Source: Treponema sp. Marseille-Q4130 (GTDB taxonomy: Bacteria > Spirochaetota > Spirochaetia > Treponematales > Treponemataceae). From it: a stretch of 64,000 nucleotides of DNA. A program made the translations under genes and the position numbers. The notes beneath the pieces are model-generated. The model saw only the letters and a list, made by a program, of their open reading frames with translations. It made no database searches and was not told where the DNA came from. Shown here in pieces: positions 8,801 to 15,019 of this stretch. The stretch covers positions 186,001-250,000 of the forward strand of contig NZ_JACSET010000003.1 of assembly GCF_014334325.1 (NCBI RefSeq). The letters run 5' to 3'. How positions within the stretch are numbered: the stretch's first letter is position 1; each line of letters starts with the position of its first letter.

Positions 8801-10076
8801 CGACGCGCTCTTTGATGCGTTCATCGCTTTCGTTCACAAACTGTTTTAAGCGCATCGAATCCGTTCCGATTTCAGCGCCGCGTACGGCTTTCATAATCGC
8901 TTCTTCAAACGTGCGCCCGATCGACATCACTTCGCCCGTCGCTTTCATCTGCGTGCCGAGCGTGCGCTTTGCGTATACGAATTTATCGAACGGAAATTTC
9001 GGCATCTTTACGACGACATAATCGACGACGGGTTCGAAATACGCCGACGTTTTTTTCGTCACGAAGTTCGGGATTTCGTCGAGGTTATAGCCGATCGCGA
9101 TGAGCGTTGCGACGCGCGCAATCGGATAGCCCGTCGCTTTCGATGCGAGCGCCGACGAACGGGATACGCGCGGATTCACTTCGATGACCGCATATTCGGA
9201 AGTCGAAGGATGCAGAGCAAACTGGACGTTACAGCCGCCTTCCATGCCGAGCGAACCGACGATATTGAAAGAAGCCGAACGCAACATTTGATATTCTTTA
9301 TCGGAAAGCGTCATCGTCGGAGCGACGACGATCGAGTCGCCGGTATGGATACCGACGGGATCGACGTTTTCCATAGAGCACACGGTGATCGCGTTACCGC
9401 TGTGATCGCGCACGACTTCGAATTCGATTTCCTTCCAGCCGGCGATACATTTTTCCACGAGGATCTGATGAATGGGCGAACGGTGCAGCCCGTTTTGCGC
9501 AATCTCTTCGAGCTCGCTCTTCGTTTCCGCAATGCCGCCGCCCGTGCCGCCGAGCGTAAATGCGGGGCGCACGATGACGGGATATCCGATTTCATGTTCG
9601 GCAAAATCGACGGCGTCCTCAAGCGTCGTTACGACTTTTGACGGAATGCACGGCTCGCCGATGGACAGCATCGTGTCTTTGAAAATCTGCCGGTCTTCCG
9701 CTTTATCGATCGTATCCGGCCGCGCACCTAAAAGCTGCACTCCGTGACTTTTCAAAAAGCCCGATTTGGCAAGCTCCATGCTCAGCGTGAGGCCTGTTTG
9801 CCCGCCGAGTGTCGAAAGCAAACTGTCGGGCTTTTCCTTTTCGATAATCCGCCGGATCGTTTCGGGAATAAGCGGTTCTATATACACCGCGTCCGCCATG
9901 GAGCGGTCGGTCATGAGAGTTGCGGGATTCGAATTGACGAGGACGACGCTCAAGCCCTGCTCTTTGAGCGCTTTGCACGCTTGCGTGCCCGCGTAATCGA
10001 ATTCGGCGGCCTGCCCGATGACGATCGGCCCCGAACCGATAACCATAACTTTACGAATCGATGTATTTAACGGCAT
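5868..10076 (-). CDS. carB: Carbamoyl-phosphate synthase large chain fused to a DapF-like domain
   Basis: 1402 residues; CarB alone is about 1070. Residues 1-1100 are a full CarB: two ATP-grasp halves (GSGPIVIGQAAEFDYAGTQ near residue 13 and GSGPIRIGQGIEFDYASVQ near residue 600), an oligomerisation region and the MGS-like regulatory domain. It makes carbamoyl phosphate from glutamine-derived ammonia, bicarbonate and ATP for pyrimidine and arginine synthesis. From residue about 1102 a complete diaminopimelate-epimerase-like domain follows in frame (KMQSTGNDFILID...). Its second catalytic cysteine is present (GNGETPACGTGACA, Cys1345), but the first site reads EGRLAGNAIR, with Ala1172 (codon GCG) where active DapF has Cys. 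No carA lies beside it. ATG 10076 has a good GGGAGGA site. The fusion and the Cys-to-Ala change are read directly; loss of epimerase activity is inferred. Confidence 0.95.
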   Translation of the reverse strand: MPLNTSIRKVMVIGSGPIVIGQAAEFDYAGTQACKALKEQGLSVVLVNSNPATLMTDRSMADAVYIEPLIPETIRRIIEKEKPDSLLSTLGGQTGLTLSMELAKSGFLKSHGVQLLGARPDTIDKAEDRQIFKDTMLSIGEPCIPSKVVTTLEDAVDFAEHEIGYPVIVRPAFTLGGTGGGIAETKSELEEIAQNGLHRSPIHQILVEKCIAGWKEIEFEVVRDHSGNAITVCSMENVDPVGIHTGDSIVVAPTMTLSDKEYQMLRSASFNIVGSLGMEGGCNVQFALHPSTSEYAVIEVNPRVSRSSALASKATGYPIARVATLIAIGYNLDEIPNFVTKKTSAYFEPVVDYVVVKMPKFPFDKFVYAKRTLGTQMKATGEVMSIGRTFEEAIMKAVRGAEIGTDSMRLKQFVNESDERIKERVGECTDRRIFAIYEALVRGIMSIDEINKITKIDIWFLAKLQHIAFRELELASIKTGKQQLSPLLYLEAKKDGFPDKTITELSGVAIPGGSGIIKEAKNAAALVKQGKLAHIPATYKMVDTCTGEFSAETPYFYGGYYEENEAADFLAEHAKSKSKKGTIIVLGSGPIRIGQGIEFDYASVQCVWSLKKLGYDVVTINNNPETVSTDFDTSDRLYFEPLTPEDVMSVINTEKPIGVVVAFGGQTAIKLTKFLDEQGIKILGTSAESIDIAEDREKFEALCVKLGINKPAGETVLTTEEAIASAQRIGYPILLRPSYVLGGQNMIIAWGDADVREYMGIILSQGIENPVLIDKYMGGTELEVDAICDGKDILIPGIMEHIERAGIHSGDSIAVYPSWNLNDILRQKIIKQSRELALALGTKGLVNIQYLIYNNDLYVIEVNPRSSRTVPYISKVTGVPMVELAVRAMLGEKVKTFGYGTGLYRISPYFAVKVPVFSFEKLMDVDTHLGPEMKSTGEVLGLASTMEEAIFKGLIGAGYRMKRSGGVLFTVRKTDQFEIPDLARKFYDMGFTLYATEGTAGVIKDFGMEVTVVNKIHENPDDNLLTLLDTGKIDYVISTSTKGRDPHADSVRMRRHAVERDIPCLTAIDTANAIANCLMSHYNAENVELVDINALRESKEKLRFCKMQSTGNDFILIDARKQAVSNPAGLAVRLCNRRMEIGADSLVLVKDSNKADAYMQFFNQDGSEGRLAGNAIRAVAKYLYDNNINGVKDRGDAASPTASLSIDTASGTKSLVLYKLDGKVSSVTVDMGRPLFDAASLPTTLSPVPTSSESLAARLPQKAIVNVPLTVDGTKYDVTCLSVGTPHCVVFCGFVDKVDVEKIGPLFENNAAFPNRTNTEFVRVVGRNELKMRTWERGNGETPACGTGACAAAIAAVLNGYCPMDENITVQVKGGTLIVKYTGDTVYLTGQSDTVYEGEIEI

Positions 10077-10258
10077 AGGGCATCCTCCCGATCATCGGCA
10101 CATCTTCGTGCACTTTGAAATACTGCCTGAGAGGCACCGGTGATTTTAAATGATTTGATTTTTTGTAGGAACGCCGTTTTTGCACGGCCGTCTTTGAGCG
10201 CTTTTCGAACAGCGTCAGCGGTAGCCGCATCGCCTGAAAAGAATGCATCGTTATTCAT
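10067..10258 (-). CDS. Possible 63-residue leader ORF upstream of carB
   Basis: A short frame (MNNDAFFSGDAATADAVRK...) ends 10 bp inside the start of carB, which would allow translational coupling. Composition is plausible for the first 40 residues and poor afterwards. No family recognised; it may be a leader peptide, a remnant or chance. Confidence 0.25.
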   Translation of the reverse strand: MNNDAFFSGDAATADAVRKALKDGRAKTAFLQKIKSFKITGASQAVFQSARRCADDREDALCR

Positions 10259-10291
10259 CTTAAAATGTAATTATATATTTTTATAAAAAAA

Positions 10292-10587
10292 ATGCATACC
10301 CCCCCCCGATGGATGGACGTGTGAACGTGATTGACAGCGATGAACTTAATGAACATGAATCAAAAGAACCGGTTGAAGAAACTGCGAATGATGAAACCGC
10401 TGTAGATGAGCCGAAGAATTTTCCCGTTATTTTTTCCGTACACAAAGCCGTCGAAATATGGTATACTGGTTTTACGGATCACATCCGTAATATTAAAGGG
10501 GCGTTGCAATATGGATATAAAAATCATCACTGTCAGCAGGCAGTTCGGTTCGGGCGGTCGCATCATCGCAAAAGATGTCGCGGATAA
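10292..10587 (+). CDS. Possible short acidic ORF starting in a nine-C tract
   Basis: The frame begins ATG CAT ACC CCC CCC CCG ATG at 10292 or at ATG 10309 and encodes an acidic low-complexity stretch (NEHESKEPVEETANDETAV) before running into the promoter and start of the next gene. Codon choice over 10310-10430 looks coding, the rest does not. It could be a remnant or a phase-variable leader, since the run of nine C (10299-10307) lies just after the first ATG. The remainder of the 435-bp gap between carB and the kinase holds an AT-rich stretch (10260-10290) and nothing else recognisable. Confidence 0.25.
10462..10489 (+). promoter_or_regulatory. Promoter -10 box and 5' hairpin before the kinase-like gene
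   Basis: TATACT at 10462-10467 is followed at the expected transcription start by the perfect inverted repeat TACGGAT-CAC-ATCCGTA (10473-10489). The repeat would be either an operator over the start site or a hairpin at the very 5' end of the mRNA. No clear -35 box. Confidence 0.45.
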
Positions 10588-11512
10588 ACTCGGCTGGAAA
10601 TTTTACGATCGGGAAATCATAGAAAAGATTGCGGAAAAAAGCGGGCTCGCAAAGGAATTTATCGAAGAGCGCGGCGAATACGCGTCTGCAGGACAAAACC
10701 TCGTGTACAGCGCACCGGCGGGTTTCGGCGGATTTTCTACGGGGCAGTCGGTGTTCGATAAACTGTATGTGATGCAGTACAATATCATCCGTGAAATTTC
10801 GGAAGAAGGACCGTGTGTCATTGTCGGGCGTTGCGCCGATTACGTGCTGCGGGACAGAACGGACTGCTTCCATGTCTTCATCTACGCGGATATGGATTTT
10901 CGCATCGCGCGCGCAGGGGGCATCTATAAAGTCGATGCGCCGAATGTGGAACGCTATCTGCTCGACCGTGACAAAAAGCGGAAACTTTATTACAAATACA
11001 ATACCGACCGCGTTTGGGGCGAAGTAAAGAATTACGACTTGTGTCTCAAAAGCAGTGCGATCGGACTGGACACGTGCGCTGCGATGATCTGTGATGCGGC
11101 GCAGCACAAAACCGTCGGCCCCGTGCGAAAGTCGATTGCGTCTGCGGAAAAGGCGATGACGGCAGCTGCAAAAAAAATCGCAACGGGTTTGAAAAAATCG
11201 CCGGCGGCAACCGCCACCAAAAATATCGCGGACGATATAAAAGCGGCGGCTCCGAAGGCGGCAAAAAAAATCGCGGAAGAAGTCAAAAAGACCGCTCCTG
11301 AAGCCGTGCATAAAATCACTGCGGAAGTAAAAAAATCGTCGGCGGTTGCCGGAAAGACGGTTGCCGCCGCTGCAAAAAAGATTGCGGCAAACGTAAAAAA
11401 ATCCGCGCCGAAAGCGGAAAAAGAGGCAGCCGAAGCTGCGAAAAAAATCGCGTCGGGTGTAAAAAAAGCGGTATCGTCACGCACGGCAAAGGCGAAAAAA
11501 AAGACCGACTGA
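10511..11512 (+). CDS. Cytidylate-kinase-like protein with histone-H1-like C-terminal tail
   Basis: 333 residues from ATG 10511 (preceded by AAAGGGG). Residues 1-205 are a cytidylate-kinase-2-type P-loop domain: TVSRQFGSGGRIIAKDVADKLG is the Walker A region, followed by WKFYDREIIEKIA and VIVGRCADYVL. This family is common in anaerobes; substrates are mostly untested. Residues from about 205 on are almost entirely Lys, Ala, Pro and Val in repeats such as AAKKIA..VKKSAPKA, close to eukaryotic histone H1 tails and bacterial H1-like nucleoid proteins. The tail should be disordered, strongly basic and able to bind nucleic acid. The kinase assignment is firm; the role of the tail is inference. Confidence 0.85.
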   Translation: MDIKIITVSRQFGSGGRIIAKDVADKLGWKFYDREIIEKIAEKSGLAKEFIEERGEYASAGQNLVYSAPAGFGGFSTGQSVFDKLYVMQYNIIREISEEGPCVIVGRCADYVLRDRTDCFHVFIYADMDFRIARAGGIYKVDAPNVERYLLDRDKKRKLYYKYNTDRVWGEVKNYDLCLKSSAIGLDTCAAMICDAAQHKTVGPVRKSIASAEKAMTAAAKKIATGLKKSPAATATKNIADDIKAAAPKAAKKIAEEVKKTAPEAVHKITAEVKKSSAVAGKTVAAAAKKIAANVKKSAPKAEKEAAEAAKKIASGVKKAVSSRTAKAKKKTD

Positions 11513-11558
11513 AAGCGCCGCTTGAACAGCGCAAGAATGCTGCAAACAATGCAGCAAT

Positions 11559-11876
11559 ATGAAAACGAGGAAATACCGCGGTGAACGAAAAAGGCGATGC
11601 GTTGCAAAAATTCGACGTTCCGAAATATATAAGATATTTGAGCGTGATTTACTTTTCGTTTTATATATCATCGGGCTTCCGAGCGGGATGCGCTCATATA
11701 CGGCATATATGGGATCGGCACGCGGCACAACCGTATCGCCCGTGTTGTGTTTTATAGCGCACTTCATGGGCACTTTCCAATATTTTGTTAAACTGTTTGT
11801 CGTTACGCTGATCGCTTTTTTTATTTTTAATAATTTTAAAATCGTGTACGGAGCCGTAAAAAAGCTGTTGAGATAA
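11559..11876 (+). pseudogene. Small membrane-protein gene, probably frameshifted
   Basis: The frame from 11559 ends with a convincing membrane segment (YFVKLFVVTLIAFFIFNNFKI). A better start is GTG 11581, which has GAGGA upstream and reads MNEKGDALQKFDVPKYIRYL in another frame before failing, so the intact protein probably changes frame near 11640. No family recognised. A 7-bp hairpin (TGCTGCA-aacaa-TGCAGCA, 11538-11556) lies just upstream. Confidence 0.35.
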
Positions 11877-11922
11877 TCAACAACCCCGACGTGGTATGTG
11901 AGATAACCGTCCGCACGAATAA
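11875..11922 (+). repeat. Interspersed repeat, CAACAACCCCG...GCACGAATA family, copy 1
   Basis: About 48 bp sharing the blocks AATCAACAACCCCGACG, TATGTGAGATAA and TCCGCACGAATA with copies at 42279 and 45912. All three lie in or at the edge of intergenic DNA. This one overlaps the end of the frameshifted membrane-protein frame. Confidence 0.6.
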
Positions 11923-11969
11923 CGAGGGCGGCAAAGGTACAATGTATTTTTCTCAAGTTTAGGAGCATT

Positions 11970-12512
11970 ATGATATACACGGCATTTTATTCGTCGCCGC
12001 TCGGCGATATGCTCTTGGCGCAAAAGGACGGAGCGCTCGTCGGACTGTGGTTCGAAGGGCAAAAATATTACGGCGCGGCGATTTCGGAGGCGGTGCCGAA
12101 AGACGATGATAAAACATCGGTCAAAGTAAAACGTTGGCTCGATCGGTATTTTGCGGGGCAAAAACCGGATGCGGCGGAACTCGCGCTCGCTCCGGCAGGA
12201 AGCGATTTTCGGCAGGCGGTGTGGGCCGTTCTCCGAGAGATTCCGTACGGTAAAACCATTTCCTACGGCGACATCGCCCGAACGCTTGCAAAACGCAAAG
12301 GGTTTGAACAGGTATCGGCGCGCGCGGTCGGAGGAGCGGTTGCGCATAATCCCGTTTCCGTAATCATTCCGTGTCACAGAGTCGTCGGATCGGACGGAAA
12401 GCTGACCGGTTATGCCGGCGGTATCGATAAAAAAATAAAACTTCTTGAGCTGGAAGGTGTCGATATGGCGATGTTTAAAGATGTCCGACGCGCTTCCAAG
12501 GGAGCAGTATGA
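11970..12512 (+). CDS. ogt: Methylated-DNA--protein-cysteine methyltransferase
   Basis: 180 residues. It contains the active-site motif IIPCHRVVGSDGKLTGYAGG, in which the Cys accepts the alkyl group from O6-alkylguanine in a suicide reaction, and the helix-turn-helix region PYGKTISYGDIARTLAK. It repairs alkylated DNA in the cytoplasm. ATG 11970 follows TTAGGAGC. The stop overlaps the first possible ATG of the next frame, but a 28-bp hairpin follows, so coupling is doubtful. Confidence 0.95.
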   Translation: MIYTAFYSSPLGDMLLAQKDGALVGLWFEGQKYYGAAISEAVPKDDDKTSVKVKRWLDRYFAGQKPDAAELALAPAGSDFRQAVWAVLREIPYGKTISYGDIARTLAKRKGFEQVSARAVGGAVAHNPVSVIIPCHRVVGSDGKLTGYAGGIDKKIKLLELEGVDMAMFKDVRRASKGAV

Positions 12513-12552
12513 AACAAAGCGACAGAAGACGATATGCGTTTTTAAGAGGATC

Positions 12553-12580
12553 AATTTCGAGTTTTCTAAAACTCGAAATT
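12553..12580. terminator. Perfect 13-bp-stem hairpin after ogt
   Basis: AATTTCGAGTTTT / AAAACTCGAAATT with a two-base loop, followed by TTTTCC. It resembles a terminator and shares the CGAGTTTT/AAAACTCG core of the third hairpin of the repeat at 18.1 and 61 kb. The following 165 bp up to the hydrolase start show nothing recognisable. Confidence 0.55.
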
Positions 12581-12745
12581 TTCCATCCGTTTCGTTCACC
12601 TACTGAGTGGCGAGTTTTGAAGATAAATAAAATGATGCAGAGGCGAGGTTCCGGCCGTGTGCCGTTTCGAGCGTTAAGCTTACGGAAGCCAGCCTTAAAA
12701 GCTCGACCGCGGCTAAGCGGACGGGTTCTCGCCGAAAGCAGACCT

Positions 12746-13819
12746 TTGTTTCGACAGTATTTTCAAAACCCGACATTCGTTTTAATAATTATTAATTTCA
12801 TGTTTGCCGCGGCCGCTTTTTGCAGCGACAATTCGCCCTGTACCGCACACGATGTGCCGCCGCGTTACCGCGAAGAAATGCGCGCGTTTATAAAAAAAAT
12901 ATCCGCCTATGCAAAGGCGCAGAACCCGCACTTTGTCGTCATTCCGCAAAACGGGCAGACGGTCGCGTGGGACAGCGATGTCCCAACCGACGAAAACGGC
13001 GTGCCGCTTACGGAAGCCGATACTTCGTACATGGATGCGATCGACGGATGCGGCCGCGAAGATACGTTTTACGGCGAAAGGGGAGCGGGCAAAGCGACAT
13101 CTTCGAGGGCGTCCGCATATTTTGTCGGTACGTGCAAAAAATTTTCGGAAAAAGGTAAGACCGTCTTTTCGATCGATTACTGTTCTTCCCGAGCCGCGAT
13201 CGCCGACTCGTACGCGAAAAACGCCGCGGCGGGCTTTATCGGTTTTGCCGCGCCCGACAGAAATCTCGCCCTTATCCCGGAACAAAGCGGATACGGGCGA
13301 GAGTATTATCCGTACCGTAAAAATCGAAACGACGTGACGAAACTTTCCGACGCGAAAAATTTTTTATTTTTGCTCGGCATGTCTTCAGGCGACGCGGACG
13401 GAAGTGCGCTCATCGAAAAAATACGGGCGACGGATTACGACGCCGTGATCATGGACGCCTTTGTAGACGGCGGCGATGTGCCGTTTTCCCGTGCGGCTGT
13501 CGAATCGATTAAGAAAAAAGCTTCCGGAGGAGCGCGCTTTGTCATCGCATATATGAGTATCGGCGAAGCGGAAGACTATCGCCGGTATTGGGATGAGCGC
13601 TGGGTACGTGGAAAAAAATTGACAAAAAATGCGCCCGCGTGGCTCGATAAATTGAATCCCGATTGGAAAGGAAATTATAAAGTGCGATACTGGAATGAAG
13701 ATTGGCAAAATATCATCTGCGGCGGCAAGGATTCGTATATTCAAAAAATTATCGATGCGGGATTCGACGGCGTTTACCTCGACATCGTCGATGCATACGA
13801 ATATTTCGAAGAGCGGTAA
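12746..13819 (+). CDS. MJ1477/TM1410 family putative glycoside hydrolase, lipoprotein
   Basis: The C-terminal half matches the TM1410/GH114-like barrel: ARNFLFLL-type start (DAKNFLFLLGM), YDAVIMDAF, RFVIAYMSIGEAEDYR, KVRYWNEDWQ and IDAGFDGVYLDIVDAYEYFE. The conserved acidic residues are present. Relatives of GH114 cleave alpha-1,4-galactosaminan; the true substrate here is unknown. An N-terminal signal with a lipobox-like AAAAFC near 12800-12840 predicts a lipoprotein. The start is uncertain: the frame is open back to ATG 12509, but that would prepend about 80 unlikely basic residues containing the ogt hairpin. I chose TTG 12746, just before the hydrophobic segment. Confidence 0.8.
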   Translation: MFRQYFQNPTFVLIIINFMFAAAAFCSDNSPCTAHDVPPRYREEMRAFIKKISAYAKAQNPHFVVIPQNGQTVAWDSDVPTDENGVPLTEADTSYMDAIDGCGREDTFYGERGAGKATSSRASAYFVGTCKKFSEKGKTVFSIDYCSSRAAIADSYAKNAAAGFIGFAAPDRNLALIPEQSGYGREYYPYRKNRNDVTKLSDAKNFLFLLGMSSGDADGSALIEKIRATDYDAVIMDAFVDGGDVPFSRAAVESIKKKASGGARFVIAYMSIGEAEDYRRYWDERWVRGKKLTKNAPAWLDKLNPDWKGNYKVRYWNEDWQNIICGGKDSYIQKIIDAGFDGVYLDIVDAYEYFEER

Positions 13820-13837
13820 ACCGCATCTTACAAGGAG

Positions 13838-14053
13838 TTGTCTACGGATATCGAAACCGAAAAGCGCATCGTTGCGCTCGAAACGAAACTTGCCTATCTC
13901 GAAGATTTTGTAAATCAGCTGCAGGGCGTTTCCGTCGTTCACACGAAATCGATCGACGGGATTACGGCGCAGTGCAAAGCGATGTCGGAAAAACTGCGCG
14001 AATTGGCCGATGCGGCGGAAGAAATTCCCAACCGCATACCGCCGCATTATTAA
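13838..14053 (+). CDS. slyX: SlyX family coiled-coil protein
   Basis: 71 residues with the SlyX pattern: IVALETKLAYLEDFVNQLQ heptads, then a short variable part ending PNRIPPHY (SlyX proteins end in PPHY). Function of SlyX is unknown. The only fitting start is TTG 13838, directly abutting AAGGAG with no spacer, which is unusual and suggests weak or atypical initiation. Confidence 0.8.
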   Translation: MSTDIETEKRIVALETKLAYLEDFVNQLQGVSVVHTKSIDGITAQCKAMSEKLRELADAAEEIPNRIPPHY

Positions 14054-14061
14054 TTAATAAT
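14046..14061. repeat. AT-rich palindrome ATTATTAATTAATAAT
   Basis: A 16-bp perfect palindrome covering the slyX stop codon and ending just before the next ATG. An 18-bp version covers the fabG-like stop at 19841-19858, and related tracts occur at 12782, 15008, 16592, 34685 and 42829. Confidence 0.55.
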
Positions 14062-14062
14062 T

Positions 14063-15019
14063 ATGGAAAAGCCGAGCACACAATACAAGCGCAAACATAA
14101 AATCGATTTCGGACGCGAGAGAATCGATGTCCTCTATGAAGACGCGTACATCGCTGTCATACATAAACCGTCGGGCATGCTTTCCGTTCCGTATCCGGGC
14201 AGCAAAGCTCGGACGGCGCTCGACGTGCTCTGCCGCATCATGAGGAGCAGGGGCACGTATTCGCAGCGGCATCGTCCCTTCGTCGTACACCGCCTCGACC
14301 GCGACACGTCCGGCGTCATGCTCTTTGCGCTGAGCGAGCAGGTACAGCGCTCGCTTATGCGTTCTTGGCAAAAAGTCGTCAGTAAGCGGATATATCGCGC
14401 CGTTGCCGAAAATCCGAAAGGGCATGCGCTTCCCGATTTCGGCGTCATTGACGCGCCTCTTGCGTACAACGCGTACAATATCGGCTTCGTTCCGAAAGCG
14501 GACGATAAGCCTTCCGACAAAGCGTACCGGATAAAACGATTCGATAAAAATAAAACGACTTATACGAAGCATTTGGATTTTTCCGGCGGAAAGGCGAAGT
14601 TTAAAACGGTCGAAGCGCGTACACGCTATCGCATCGTAGAGCGAGGGCAAACGCATACGCTTTTCGAGCTCGACCTCGATACCGGCAAAAAAAATCAAAT
14701 ACGCGCGCACCTCGCGTCGAAAGGCTATCCGATTGCGGGAGATGAAACGCACCGCGCTCGTACCGATCCGTTTTGCCGCCTTGCGCTTCACGCGCGTACT
14801 ATCGAATTCATCCATCCCGCAACGCACAAAACCGTACGCTTCGAAGTTCTCGAACCCGAAGCTTGGCTCGAATATGTCCGGCGCGGCGATAAAAAGCCTG
14901 AGCTTCCGGTATGGCGAAAGGAAAGAGAAATGCGCGGCAGACCGGCTCTGCCGCGCGATTTTGCCGCTTCGCAAGACGGCGGCAGGGGCGGTGCAGTACA
15001 TGAAAAAAATAATAATTAA
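14063..15019 (+). CDS. RluA-family pseudouridine synthase
   Basis: 318 residues without an S4 domain. The catalytic motif VVHRLDRDTSGVMLFAL (near residue 75) holds the conserved Asp that isomerises uridine to pseudouridine in rRNA or tRNA. The KNQIRAHLASKGYPIAGD region and the C-terminal LHARTIEFIHP are also typical. It starts 10 bp after slyX without a visible Shine-Dalgarno site, within the AT palindrome. The end overlaps the following gene by 20 bp, so slyX, this gene and the peptidase are probably one transcript. Confidence 0.92.
   Translation: MEKPSTQYKRKHKIDFGRERIDVLYEDAYIAVIHKPSGMLSVPYPGSKARTALDVLCRIMRSRGTYSQRHRPFVVHRLDRDTSGVMLFALSEQVQRSLMRSWQKVVSKRIYRAVAENPKGHALPDFGVIDAPLAYNAYNIGFVPKADDKPSDKAYRIKRFDKNKTTYTKHLDFSGGKAKFKTVEARTRYRIVERGQTHTLFELDLDTGKKNQIRAHLASKGYPIAGDETHRARTDPFCRLALHARTIEFIHPATHKTVRFEVLEPEAWLEYVRRGDKKPELPVWRKEREMRGRPALPRDFAASQDGGRGGAVHEKNNN

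Noticed and set aside
10493-11311. 272-codon minus-strand frame opposite the kinase-like gene
   Set aside because: Shadow of the Lys/Ala-rich tail and kinase; the plus-strand protein has recognisable motifs.
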